A DNA stretch of 64,000 nt from JAHBWV01 sp964588385 (lineage in GTDB: Bacteria; Planctomycetota; Phycisphaerae; Phycisphaerales; UBA1924). The stretch lies in NCBI GenBank assembly GCA_964588385.1, contig CAZPPG010000011.1, positions 14,560 through 78,559 on the forward strand, written 5' to 3'. Numbering within the stretch: position 1 is the stretch's first letter; every line of letters starts with the position of its first letter. Of this stretch, positions 1 through 8,813 are shown piece after piece. The notes beneath the pieces are model-generated. The model did no database searches, was not told the DNA's origin, and was given only the letters and a program-made list of their open reading frames with translations. The position numbers and the translations under genes are program-made.

Positions 1-405
1 GGTCTCTCCCGGCCCGCGCCTGTGGCTGAGCGCCTGCGTCAGCCCCGCCTCGCGGGCATACTCCTCCAAGCGGCTCAGCATGAGCGGGATCGGCGCGCCG
101 AACGCGCTGGTGGGATCACTCGCCGAGCGCTCATCGAGCAGCGCGAGTTCCTCCGCCGTCGCGATGATCTTCTCCGCCTCGCTCTGCTGACGCTTCATCG
201 CTCGCAGCGCGGTCGCACGCTCGCTGAGAGCCGAAGCCAGATAGAGGAATGCTCCCGCCAGCAGAACAACCGACAGAAGCACGAGGTGGCGAGGCCGGTT
301 CAGGCGTTCCGTCGCGGAGGCGGATGACGCGATGGCGAAGCGATCGTCCAGCGTCGCCCGTGCCGTGGGATCAACGCGCGCCGATGTCGGCAAAGTGGAG
401 GTCAT
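1..405 (-). CDS. GspM/PilO-like pilus assembly protein, C-terminus cut by window edge
   Basis: Partial gene of 135 visible codons that runs off the left edge. It has a short cytoplasmic N-terminus, one membrane helix at about residues 43-60, then a charged heptad-like stretch (SERATALRAMKRQQSEAEKI) that looks like a coiled coil. This is the layout of GspM or PilO inner-membrane proteins, which pair with GspL/PilN in the assembly platform. The ATG at 405 overlaps the stop of the gspL-like gene as ATGA, so translation is probably coupled. The family call rests on topology and operon position, not on a clear sequence signature. Confidence 0.6.
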   Translation of the reverse strand, partial: MTSTLPTSARVDPTARATLDDRFAIASSASATERLNRPRHLVLLSVVLLAGAFLYLASALSERATALRAMKRQQSEAEKIIATAEELALLDERSASDPTSAFGAPIPLMLSRLEEYAREAGLTQALSHRRGPGET

Positions 406-2042
406 GGGTTGCTCCCTGCCGATGCGCTTCGCGCGGGCCATACGCCGGTCAGCGAGCACCTCACCCGCCGATCGCTGCTCGCGTCCACGGTGCGGATCTC
501 CGCTTTCCACTCCATGCTCAGGCCATCCAGATCGCGGCACGCGGCCTCAATCTCCTGGGCCATCGCGGTATCCGGAACAAAGAACGTCACCCTGCCATTC
601 ACCTGGGTCAGGTTGATGTCCTCCAGCGTCAGCGTCGGCATCGCAAGCAGAAACGAAAGGCCCTCAAGCTCGCGCACGATCGGCCTGGCCGGCTGGAACG
701 CATCCGGCGGCATGCTCTGCCTCCGGGCCGCGAGGAGCTCCGTCTCCAGGTCCACCGCCATGAACGGGCTGCCGGCGATCGCCGGCCTCACCTTCGCGAC
801 CGCCTCGCTGGCCCGGGCGCGCGCCTGAGCTGCGGCCGCCCGCACCTGTGCCGTCGCCTGCCCGGTGCGCCACGCCGCGATGGCAATGCACATCGCCAGG
901 AGACAAACCGCGACCGCAGCCCAGCGATACATCGATCGGTGCGCTCGCGACGGCCTTGCGCCAAGAGCAACCAGGACGCTTCTCGGATCGTTGTTGTCGG
1001 GCGCCCGCACATCGATCCGCTCCGCGAGCCGGCGCATCGTTGTGCCCACCGGGTCGCTGTCGATGGCGACATCAACCGTTGCGTTCGGCATCGCTTCGGC
1101 GAGCGCCTGTCCAAACACTCCCACACTCTCAGACTCCGACGCAACGACGATCGTCCGCGCGGGCGCCGCTCCGGTCTGCACGCCCCACGAGAGAAACTCG
1201 GTGGCCAAACGGGCGGCATGCCCCGCGTTCAGGCGAACTTCCGCGCGATCCTCAACGACCTCCGTCGGAGCGAGCATCGAACCCGCCGCCAGAAGCGCAC
1301 CCGAACGCGACCAAGCCCACAGCACCCGCCCGGACTCCGCATCGACGATGACCGTGGCCTGCGTGGAAATGGACTCTGAGACGACCCGATCCTCGGCCCC
1401 TTTGTCCGGCAGAGCCCTGGACCAGCCGGCATCCCACGCGAGGGCCATCGCGTGCCACACGGACATGACCGATCCAAGTCGCACACCCAGTTGGTCCAGC
1501 TCATCCGTGAGCACCCTCACCGTGGCATCAGGAATGGCGAGCACGGGCACACGAACGCCGGAACCCTGCGCCCCCGGCCGCGCCGACTCACCCCTCCGCG
1601 CGCCGAAGCGGCTCCTCCGGGTCGGCGCTGTCGTCGTCGCGATCGCCTGGACACCCACCTCGGCGCGATCGCCGAGCACGGTCGCAATGGTGGCGATCGC
1701 ACTCGGCTGTGAACCCTCGCCGTCTCCGCCGTGCTCCGTTCGCTGGCGCAGGACCGCGTCGACGACGCGAGCGTCGTACGACGGCGCGCCCATCCACGCA
1801 CACGCCGAAGCGTCCGCATCCACGCACAGAACATCGAGGGCGGGGCCTCCACGAGCTCCCGCGAGACGGTCGCGCAGCCATGCCGCCAGCGCGGACGCTC
1901 GCCCCGTCGGATCGCCATCGGCGTCCGAGAGCCCGCTCGCCGGCGTCCACACATCTTCGGCGCGCAACCCCGCAAGCCGCGCCCGTCGGAGACGCACGCC
2001 GCGATCCGATCTTTCGACATAGCACACACGCGGGCTGCTCAT
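402..2042 (-). CDS. GspL-like protein (PilM-like actin fold plus PilN-like periplasmic domain)
   Basis: 546 residues. The first roughly 330 residues are soluble and resemble the divergent actin-like domain of GspL/PilM. A single membrane helix follows at about residues 365-388 (WAAVAVCLLAMCIAIAAW). The remaining 160 residues are periplasmic, with an Ala/Arg-rich helix and a PilN/GspL-type ferredoxin-like ending. In type II systems GspL links the cytoplasmic ATPase to the pseudopilus platform. The frame is open back to 2057, but the ATG at 2042 overlaps the preceding stop as TGATG, so 2042 is preferred. It sits between the gspC/pilP-like and gspM-like genes. The fold is inferred from context and topology. 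Confidence 0.65.
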   Translation of the reverse strand: MSSPRVCYVERSDRGVRLRRARLAGLRAEDVWTPASGLSDADGDPTGRASALAAWLRDRLAGARGGPALDVLCVDADASACAWMGAPSYDARVVDAVLRQRTEHGGDGEGSQPSAIATIATVLGDRAEVGVQAIATTTAPTRRSRFGARRGESARPGAQGSGVRVPVLAIPDATVRVLTDELDQLGVRLGSVMSVWHAMALAWDAGWSRALPDKGAEDRVVSESISTQATVIVDAESGRVLWAWSRSGALLAAGSMLAPTEVVEDRAEVRLNAGHAARLATEFLSWGVQTGAAPARTIVVASESESVGVFGQALAEAMPNATVDVAIDSDPVGTTMRRLAERIDVRAPDNNDPRSVLVALGARPSRAHRSMYRWAAVAVCLLAMCIAIAAWRTGQATAQVRAAAAQARARASEAVAKVRPAIAGSPFMAVDLETELLAARRQSMPPDAFQPARPIVRELEGLSFLLAMPTLTLEDINLTQVNGRVTFFVPDTAMAQEIEAACRDLDGLSMEWKAEIRTVDASSDRRVRCSLTGVWPARSASAGSNP

Positions 2043-2773
2043 CAGTCCTCTCGCCACGGGCGGCCCGGATCGTTCACCCGAAACTCGCGGTTTCCCTGGC
2101 CGGGGTTCAGCATGCGGGATCGATCACGACCCTGCATGCGATTCTGGCGGAGCGCGTTCATCGCCGCCTCACGCGAGTCATCGGACTCCATGCCCGGCTC
2201 CGGCACCGGCGCCGGAGCCATCGGAACATCGATGCGGCTTACGCTCGATGCCTTCCGAGGGGCGCGGCCCACCTGCCAGTTCACGCCGTCACGCTCGACC
2301 TGCACCGAGTCATCGCCGATCGACACCAGCTTCAGCCCGTCAACCACGCGATCAACCCACATGACCACCTGGCGACCGTTCACCCGCATCAGTGCCAGCG
2401 TACGGCCCGGCTCCCGGATGAAGCCCAGAAACCCCACCTCATCCGTGGGGGCCTCGGCGATCGCGCCTCCCTCCTCCGGCAGCGACTCCGGATCCTCCTT
2501 CGGTGCCTCGATGACCGGCTTGGGCGCATTGGAGACACTGGCCAGACGCAGCGCGATACCACCCGCATCCACGAACGGCTCCGGAGCCGGACCCTCAGGT
2601 GGAGCGCCCTCATCCGGAGCAGGAATCGCAGCCACGGGCTCGGTCACGGCCCGGCCGAACGGCACGCCGAACACGGCAACCGCGCCGCCGCACATCGCCA
2701 TCACAATGGCCACGAAACGGGCACCCGTCGCGGCTCGTCTGGCTGTCTCTCGGTTGATCGTCTGCTGTGCCAT
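2042..2773 (-). CDS. GspC/PilP-like inner-membrane pilus assembly protein
   Basis: 243 residues. It has one membrane helix near residues 17-40, a Pro/Glu-rich linker to about residue 110, then a small beta-rich segment (FLGFIREPGRTLALMRVNGR onward) ending near residue 165. That segment resembles the HR domain shared by GspC and PilP, which touches the secretin. The last 70 residues are polar, rich in Arg, Asn and Pro, and probably disordered. It lies 51 bases after gspK and overlaps the gspL-like start by one base. The secretin partner is not in the window. Confidence 0.6.
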   Translation of the reverse strand: MAQQTINRETARRAATGARFVAIVMAMCGGAVAVFGVPFGRAVTEPVAAIPAPDEGAPPEGPAPEPFVDAGGIALRLASVSNAPKPVIEAPKEDPESLPEEGGAIAEAPTDEVGFLGFIREPGRTLALMRVNGRQVVMWVDRVVDGLKLVSIGDDSVQVERDGVNWQVGRAPRKASSVSRIDVPMAPAPVPEPGMESDDSREAAMNALRQNRMQGRDRSRMLNPGQGNREFRVNDPGRPWRED

Positions 2774-2824
2774 GGTGTCAGATGCTCTCGGAACGTGCTG
2801 AACCTCTCTCTGTCGGTCCGTTGC

Positions 2825-3658
2825 TCACTGTATCGGCAGTTTCTGCCATGTCAGGAACGCACTGCTCTTCTCCCAGATCCCTCCCGCGCCGCTCCGCCCC
2901 GGACGCCGCGGCGAGACCACGATGTGCCCCCCTTCGCGGGCCACGAGTGCTCCGGACGTTCCGCGGCGCATCTCGACCGTGACATACCAGAGCGCGGGCT
3001 CGGAGACCAGCACATCGTTGAGTCTGGCCCTCTCTTCGGGCTCGACTCCCAACGCGAGCGCAACCTTTGCCACATCCGCCTGCTGAATCGGCTGCTCGGC
3101 CCTGATGGCGAGCAGTCGCTGCGCGAACTCGCGAGCCCCATCCAGTCCGGCGACCGACGCAAACGCGGCCTCGAGCACCTCCGGCGGAGCAGATCTCATG
3201 CTGACGGGCACCGGTCCGACATCACGTGTCAACGGAGGAAGGGCGGGATCGCGAGCTCCGGTCGGGAGCGCGGCCCGCATCGACTGCACCCGGTCAAAGT
3301 CGCGCCCTGTCAGCCCCGAAGGGGATGCCAGCACGGATCCCTGAGCATCCTCGAAGAACACCTCGGCCCGAACGCCCTCACCCAGATCGAGCGTCAGCAC
3401 GCGCTGCCCGTCGGTGATCATGGATGCCAGCGTCCTGCCCGCCAGCGATCGAATCCATGAATCGATGATCTCCTGATACCCCTTCGCGGCATGATGACGC
3501 TGATAGGCCTCAACCTGCCTGCTGACCGCAAGCCGCTGCGTCAGTTGACGCTCGAGCATCACACCGAGCATGATCGAGATACCGGCCACAGCCAAGACCG
3601 CTAGGATCAGCGCATACCCGCGCCGCCGCGATCGCTCTTGGAGTGCGTTCGGGCTCAT
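2825..3658 (-). CDS. gspK: GspK-type minor pseudopilin
   Basis: 277 residues. A short basic leader is followed by G14|Y15 and a hydrophobic stretch beginning YALILAVLAVAGISI, which is the GspK version of the prepilin cleavage site (no Glu at mature position 5). The body has the expected features of GspK: a helical insertion and an ending rich in beta strands. GspK caps the pseudopilus tip with GspI and GspJ. The ATG at 3658 overlaps the end of the gspJ-like gene by four bases (ATGA), so the minor pseudopilins are translated as a coupled set. Length is close to the shorter GspK proteins. Confidence 0.8.
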   Translation of the reverse strand: MSPNALQERSRRRGYALILAVLAVAGISIMLGVMLERQLTQRLAVSRQVEAYQRHHAAKGYQEIIDSWIRSLAGRTLASMITDGQRVLTLDLGEGVRAEVFFEDAQGSVLASPSGLTGRDFDRVQSMRAALPTGARDPALPPLTRDVGPVPVSMRSAPPEVLEAAFASVAGLDGAREFAQRLLAIRAEQPIQQADVAKVALALGVEPEERARLNDVLVSEPALWYVTVEMRRGTSGALVAREGGHIVVSPRRPGRSGAGGIWEKSSAFLTWQKLPIQ

Positions 3659-4842
3659 TGTGATCCCCCCCCACGCCCGCGCTCCGACACCGGCGCTCCG
3701 CGATCGACCCCACGCACCGGCGCGCCCTCACGGCGCATGGACCCCCTGCCGCGCTCGCGCCCCTCACCCCCGCCTCCGGGACGCCCGATCGCCCCGTCAC
3801 GCCGCGACCGCTCTTCGCCATCCGCCGCGCCGCGTTCGGCCCGCAACTGCGCCGCCGCACGATTCGCCGCCACCTGGCCCGGTTCCTGCACGGTGGCCCA
3901 TCCAAGCTCGAACATCCAGTTTGCATACACCCCCGCACGCGTGCGAAGCTCAAGCTGGATGTACGCGGGCAGCTCCGACGAATACGTCGCGGCATGCGCC
4001 GGCAGCAACTGCCGCCCCCGGTACACCGACCACTTACACATGGAGATCCCGCGCACCAGCGCGATCGCTCCAGGATCCACCCTCGGATCCGTGATCTGCG
4101 GCGCAGCCGGCGTCTGCAGGCCGAACACGGCCGCGGACTCGTTCACAGGGGCCGGGATCTGGCGCCACCACAGCGTCCATCCCTCTTCATCCGACTCGAT
4201 CGCGCGTGGATCAGGCGGCGTGAGCTCGAGCACGCCCCAGAAGATCGGCACCAGCTCCGATGCGGCGGCGGTGTCCGTTTCCTCAACCGCTTCCTCGGGA
4301 AGCGGTTCGGTCGTGTCATCGATACGCGGCGCCTCGGTCTCTTCCGGCGCCTCGGTCTTCGAGGCCAGGCCCGCTCGCGAAGTCACAAGCGACGGCGCGA
4401 GGAACGCCTTCTCTGGGAGCGGCAGCATCGTCAGCGCGAACTGGAGCCGCTGCGGCCCCGAGGAGACATCGGCCAGTTCCTCCCCGAGCATCACGGCCTC
4501 CGAGGCGTCCATCTCCATCGGCGCGAGCACGAGGCGAGGCGTCGGCGTGAATGTCAGCCCGGCGGTTGAGCCGCCGGCGTCTGACTCTTCAGCTGGCTGG
4601 GCCGATCGATTCTGCTGAATGGGCGCGCTCCCTCCGGCCATCGCCAACGCACCGAGCGCTCGGCGAATCACGGTCTGGGCCTGCTCAAGCTCGCTCGTCC
4701 GCTCCAAGCGGGCCGCGGAACTCGACTCGGCCCGATCAACGAGCGCGGTCACTCCCATGATCCCCATGAGCACGAGCGCTCCGAGCGCCGCGGCAAGCAT
4801 CGTCTCAATAAGCGTAAAGGCGCGTGGATGCCGGGCGCTCAT
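3655..4842 (-). CDS. GspJ-like minor pseudopilin with large central insert
   Basis: 395 residues, much longer than typical GspJ (about 200). The N-terminus is a class III prepilin signal, MSARHPRA|FTLIE, with Ala instead of the usual Gly before the cleavage point, followed by a hydrophobic helix. The extra length comes from an acidic, low-complexity stretch at about residues 160-210 (TEAPEETEAPRIDDTTEPLP) and a C-terminal tail of some 70 residues packed with Arg, Gly and Glu (RRDGAIGRPGGGGEGRERGR). Position between the gspI-like and gspK genes supports the J role. The start overlaps the gspI-like stop as ATGA. Confidence 0.7.
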   Translation of the reverse strand: MSARHPRAFTLIETMLAAALGALVLMGIMGVTALVDRAESSSAARLERTSELEQAQTVIRRALGALAMAGGSAPIQQNRSAQPAEESDAGGSTAGLTFTPTPRLVLAPMEMDASEAVMLGEELADVSSGPQRLQFALTMLPLPEKAFLAPSLVTSRAGLASKTEAPEETEAPRIDDTTEPLPEEAVEETDTAAASELVPIFWGVLELTPPDPRAIESDEEGWTLWWRQIPAPVNESAAVFGLQTPAAPQITDPRVDPGAIALVRGISMCKWSVYRGRQLLPAHAATYSSELPAYIQLELRTRAGVYANWMFELGWATVQEPGQVAANRAAAQLRAERGAADGEERSRRDGAIGRPGGGGEGRERGRGSMRREGAPVRGVDRGAPVSERGRGGGSQ

Positions 4843-5513
4843 TGCCCACCCCCGCTGCGTCGCTGCCCCGATCCCTGCTGGGCGCCGATGCCCGCCCGTT
4901 CGACCGCCGCATTTCCGCCGGTTGGAGAGACGCCCGCAGCGCCGATGGCCTCCAGCAACTGCTGCATCCCGCCCGGCTGCTTCAAGAGGTTCTCCGCGGA
5001 ATCCGGGTTGCGGAACGCCAGCAGGTCGATGAGGCGCGAGACCTGAGCCTGGGCAACGCCCTGCTCAAGCTGCAAGGAGCCACCCGATTCCTCGCTCAGC
5101 CAGACGCGAACAGTGATGATCTTGTACCGCTTCTCGGGCGGAATCGCGTTCCTCGCGGGCCGCCCCTGCCCCTGCGTCGCGGCCTCCGGAACCTCCACGG
5201 CCTCGAAGCCGACCGGAGATTCCGAGAGCGACCAGCGGTATCGATGGGCTCCGTATTCAAGAGGCGTGATGGGGCTCGGCATCGCGGTCTTGTCGTCGAG
5301 GTACTGCAGCATCATGCGATTGGCCAGTTCGGCGGTCGCCAGTTGATGCGTCTGACGCGACTCCACCTGGTGCATGTACGTCACCGCGCCGAGCACCGTG
5401 CTGCACAACAGCGCGACGGTGGCAATCGCGAGCACCACCTCAAGCAGCGTCATCGCCCGCACCGACGGTCCGCCGCGTGATCGGGTCAGAGATCTGGAAT
5501 CGCCGCTCTTCAC
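4839..5513 (-). CDS. GspI-like minor pseudopilin
   Basis: About 224 residues. Cleavage site A|MTLLEV followed by VLAIATVALLCSTVLGAV marks it as a type IV-like prepilin; mature Glu5 is present, but the residue before the cut is Ala rather than Gly. The GTG at 5513 is chosen because GGAG lies seven bases upstream; the frame is also open from a GTG at 5537, which lacks a clear ribosome site. The C-terminus is Gln/Gly/Arg-rich. It probably forms the tip complex with the gspJ-like and gspK products. Confidence 0.65.
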   Translation of the reverse strand: MKSGDSRSLTRSRGGPSVRAMTLLEVVLAIATVALLCSTVLGAVTYMHQVESRQTHQLATAELANRMMLQYLDDKTAMPSPITPLEYGAHRYRWSLSESPVGFEAVEVPEAATQGQGRPARNAIPPEKRYKIITVRVWLSEESGGSLQLEQGVAQAQVSRLIDLLAFRNPDSAENLLKQPGGMQQLLEAIGAAGVSPTGGNAAVERAGIGAQQGSGQRRSGGGQ

Positions 5514-5576
5514 GCGCACGCTCCGCTCAACGCACACGCCACGCGCCGATTGCCGCCACGCGCGGCCAACCGCACG

Positions 5577-6023
5577 TCAGCCGCCGGCTTTCGGGGCGGG
5601 CTGGTCGATCGTCCACACGTCCAGATCGTCCTCGGTGTTGCCCTGTCCGTCCGGACCAAAGGAGATGAGGTCGTAGGGGCGGCCGTTGCGCCCGGGGACC
5701 TTGTAGTAAATGTCGTTGCCCCAGCCATCAAGAGGGAGCTTCTCAAGATACGCCGGCTTGGCCGTCACCAGCAGGGCCAGCGACTCGGGGTAGTTGCTCT
5801 GGTCGAGGTGGTATGTCTTCAACTGCCCCACCACGACCCGCATGGTCGCCTCGGTGGCTTTCTTCTTCGCGCGCTCCGCACCGCCGATCACGTTGACCGC
5901 CGCCACGGCCATCAGCACGCCGATGATCGCCAGAACGAGCGTGATCTCCAGCAGCGAGAAGCCGCGCCTGGACGCCATCCGCATTCCCGTCGTTCCGCTC
6001 TTCTGACCCACGCACTTCCGCAT
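5577..6023 (-). CDS. gspG: GspG major pseudopilin
   Basis: 148 residues. Leader of 21 residues ending in RRG, then FSLLEITLVLAIIGVLMAVA: a standard prepilin site with Glu5. The globular part carries the GspG signature: YPESLALL, DGWGNDIYYKVPG and the calcium-loop ending with FGPDGQGNTEDDLDVW. It forms the pseudopilus shaft. The frame extends to 6080, but ATG 6023 has GAGGAG six bases upstream. It is the best-conserved member of this operon and the main evidence that the cluster is type II secretion-like. Confidence 0.92.
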   Translation of the reverse strand: MRKCVGQKSGTTGMRMASRRGFSLLEITLVLAIIGVLMAVAAVNVIGGAERAKKKATEATMRVVVGQLKTYHLDQSNYPESLALLVTAKPAYLEKLPLDGWGNDIYYKVPGRNGRPYDLISFGPDGQGNTEDDLDVWTIDQPAPKAGG

Positions 6024-6168
6024 GACTTGCTCCTCGCACAATCGGGGACGCGCTGCACATCGCGTCTCCCGCCTTCTCAATACTCAGCCGACCTTCACGC
6101 GGCTGCACCATTCTACGTCCCGTGACGCCCCGGTTACGCCCCAGAATCAGCGCCCGCGGCGCTCACGC

Positions 6169-7371
6169 TCATAGATTCGCGCTCGTCGCATTCATCAGCG
6201 GAATCATGATCGCCAGAAGCAGCGAGCCGATGAGCGCGAACATCAGCACAATGAGCAGAGGTTCCAGCATCGCAAGCGTTCGGGACGACTGCTTGTCGAC
6301 CTCGTCGGCCAGATCCGCCGCCAGACCATCGAAGGCCTGTTCGAGATCGCCCGACCGCTCCGCGGCAATCAGCAGCCGCCGGGTCGCCAAAGGCAACGAC
6401 TCCACCTTCTCGATCAGAACCCTCAGGAGCCCGCCCTCGATCAGCTTTGTCCGAAGCGTCGACAACTCGGCTCGCAGCTTCGGATGTCCCACGGCCGTCA
6501 CGCCGACGCCCAGCGAGTCAGCGAGCGGGATGCCCGCCCGCGTCATCGCCGCCATCACGCTGAAGAACCGTGCCGACTCCTGCGTCAGCACCACGCTCTT
6601 CACCAGCGGCGTGCGCCGCATCGCCCGCATCAGCACCACCGCCAACTGCTTCCGCAGGAACACCATGCCCGCCACCGCGCCTAGCAGCACAAGCACGATC
6701 ATCAGCCACTGCTCTCGCAAGAACGTTCCGATCGCCATCAACATCCTGGTGAACCACGGCAGCTCGATCCCGCCGCTGACCAGGGCGTTTCCCACCTTCG
6801 GCACAATCACCGTGAGCATCATCACGGTCACGCCGACGCTGATCGTCATCACGATCGCCGGATAGATCAGCAGCGTCGCCGCCTTGCCGGAGACCGCCAG
6901 TTGACGCTTGGCCGAAACCGAGAGCTGCTTGCACGCGCCGGCCAGGTCGCCCGTCCGCTCGGCCGCGCGGTACACCGCGATCGCCACCGTGTCGAAAACC
7001 CCCACCTGCTGACAGGCATCCCCATAGCTCGTGCCCGCCGCGACCAGCTCCCGCATCCTCACCACGATCGGGCGGCAGCTCGCGTGCACCACCGTCGCCG
7101 TCACCTCCAAGGCCTCGACCAGGGGGACGCCCCGGGAGAGCAACTGGGCGAGCTGGCTGTTCAGGGCCTCGAAATCCTTGAGCTTCAACTTCAGATCCGG
7201 GGCTGCCCAGGCCGGAAGCTCCCAGGTTCGCATCAGGACAAGCCGTTCCCGCCTCAGGGACTCGGCCAGAGCCCGCTCCCCCTGGGCCTGCCTGAGCCCG
7301 AACCGACGGCCCCCGTGGCTCGTCGCCGCCACAAACAGGAACGCGTTCGGCTTGGCTTGAATCCTGCTCAC
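6169..7371 (-). CDS. gspF: GspF/PilC-family inner-membrane platform protein
   Basis: 400 residues with two repeated cytoplasmic GspF domains (about residues 67-190 and 270-385), each followed by hydrophobic segments. Recognisable motifs are LLSRGVPLVEALE, the repeat MTRAGIPLADSL, and paired glycine-containing RTGDL / RSGDL. It is the polytopic base on which the pseudopilus is built. The start is a GTG (7369-7371); the N-terminal 45 residues match the usual GspF opening, so this start is kept over the internal ATG at 7233. First gene of the operon; 145 bases separate it from gspG. Confidence 0.9.
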   Translation of the reverse strand: MSRIQAKPNAFLFVAATSHGGRRFGLRQAQGERALAESLRRERLVLMRTWELPAWAAPDLKLKLKDFEALNSQLAQLLSRGVPLVEALEVTATVVHASCRPIVVRMRELVAAGTSYGDACQQVGVFDTVAIAVYRAAERTGDLAGACKQLSVSAKRQLAVSGKAATLLIYPAIVMTISVGVTVMMLTVIVPKVGNALVSGGIELPWFTRMLMAIGTFLREQWLMIVLVLLGAVAGMVFLRKQLAVVLMRAMRRTPLVKSVVLTQESARFFSVMAAMTRAGIPLADSLGVGVTAVGHPKLRAELSTLRTKLIEGGLLRVLIEKVESLPLATRRLLIAAERSGDLEQAFDGLAADLADEVDKQSSRTLAMLEPLLIVLMFALIGSLLLAIMIPLMNATSANL

Positions 7372-7574
7372 ACGCTCATCCTACAGGCCCCGCCCCGTCC
7401 GGAGACCCTCAAAGCCCGCCTCGAGCCGCCGGAAGACGGCTCCTCCGTCTGATACCGGCCGCTTCATTGATCGGCTCCCTCCGCACGCGGACAATATCGG
7501 CCCGTTCAGCCGACCGTTGCGCCGGCGTGACACCCGCGTTCGAGCCCCGTCAACCCTCGAAGGACAACCACCCC

Positions 7575-8615
7575 ATGCGCGCCCTCTACAAGCACCACGC
7601 CGGAAGCGCACTCAAGTTCGACCCTGAGCGCCCGAAGCCCGCCTGCGGCCCACGCGACGTCCTTGTTCGCGTCTCCAAAGTCGGCATCTGCGGCACGGAC
7701 CGCCACATCTGGGAGTGGGACCAGTGGGCCGCCGGCCGGATTCCTGTCGGAATCGTCACCGGCCACGAGTTCGTGGGCGTGATTGAAGCCGTGGGCTCGG
7801 CCGTCACCAAGTACAAACCCGGGCTCAGAGTCTCCGCCGAGGGACACATCACGCAGTGGATGGATTACAACAGCCGGACCGGCAACGCGCACATCGCCTC
7901 CGACACACGCATCATCGGCATCGACCGCGACGGCTGCTTCGCCGACTACGTCGTCGTTCCGGAAGAGAACGTCTGGCCGGTCCACGCCGACATCCCGGAC
8001 CGGGTCGCCGCAGTGCTGGACCCTCTGGGCAACGCGGTCCACACGGTCATGGCGGCCAATGTCTCAGCGAAGAGCGTCCTCATTTCCGGCGTCGGCATCA
8101 TCGGGCTGATGGCGGTCACGGTCGCCAAGGCCGCGGGGGCCGGACGCATCTTCGCGACCGATGTCAACCCCGAGCGCCTCAAGCTCGCGAAGAAGCTCGG
8201 CGCGGTTGAGGCGTTTGACGTGCGTCAGGGCACGGGCTACGTCAACGAGATCAAGAAGGCATGCCGCGGCGAGGGCGTCGATGTCCTCCTGGAGATGTCG
8301 GGCGCGGCCTCCGCCTTCGACGAGGGCTTCCGATCCATGCGCAACGGCGGCACCGCGGCGATCCTCGGTATCCCTTCCAAGCCCATCACCTGGAACATCA
8401 CCGAGCACGTCGTGTTCAAAGGCGCGACCGTTCTCGGCATCAACGGCCGCAAGATGTTCGAGACGTGGTACCAGATGGAAGAGCTGCTCCTCTCGGGCAA
8501 GCTCGAACTGGATGAGATCATCACCCACGAGTTCCCCATCGAGAAGTTCGAGAAGGCCTTCGAGACCATGATGTCCGGCGAAGGAATCAAGGTCGTCATG
8601 AATGTCAACGGATAA
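7575..8615 (+). CDS. tdh: L-threonine 3-dehydrogenase-like zinc dehydrogenase
   Basis: 346 residues. Medium-chain dehydrogenase that would oxidise L-threonine to 2-amino-3-ketobutyrate with NAD+. Catalytic zinc ligands are visible as C39 (GICGTD) and H64-E65 (GHEFVG); the Rossmann motif is GVGIIGLMA. The stretch NAVHTVMAAN and the overall length match Tdh closely. Unusually, the four cysteines that hold the structural zinc in Tdh are replaced by Q94, D97, S100 and A108. The frame is open back to 7467, but family length and homology begin at ATG 7575. No kbl (ketobutyrate ligase) gene lies beside it. Confidence 0.85.
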   Translation: MRALYKHHAGSALKFDPERPKPACGPRDVLVRVSKVGICGTDRHIWEWDQWAAGRIPVGIVTGHEFVGVIEAVGSAVTKYKPGLRVSAEGHITQWMDYNSRTGNAHIASDTRIIGIDRDGCFADYVVVPEENVWPVHADIPDRVAAVLDPLGNAVHTVMAANVSAKSVLISGVGIIGLMAVTVAKAAGAGRIFATDVNPERLKLAKKLGAVEAFDVRQGTGYVNEIKKACRGEGVDVLLEMSGAASAFDEGFRSMRNGGTAAILGIPSKPITWNITEHVVFKGATVLGINGRKMFETWYQMEELLLSGKLELDEIITHEFPIEKFEKAFETMMSGEGIKVVMNVNG

Positions 8616-8813
8616 GCGTCAACCGCCGCGGCTTTGACACCTGGCTCACAGCGAGCGCCAACCTCGCCGATCGCCTGGCATAGAAGCGTCGCTGAGCACG
8701 TGCTGGTGCGGCATCACGGCCGCCGCCACGGCGTGTGAGCAAACCCTCACGCCCAAGCCGGCCCTCCATTCACACACGCATGCTACCGTGAGCCCACACT
8801 CGGAGGCCTCACC

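Noticed and set aside
1709..3460. A 583-codon plus-strand frame across the pilus operon
   Set aside because: Arg/Pro/His-rich shadow of the minus-strand gsp genes.
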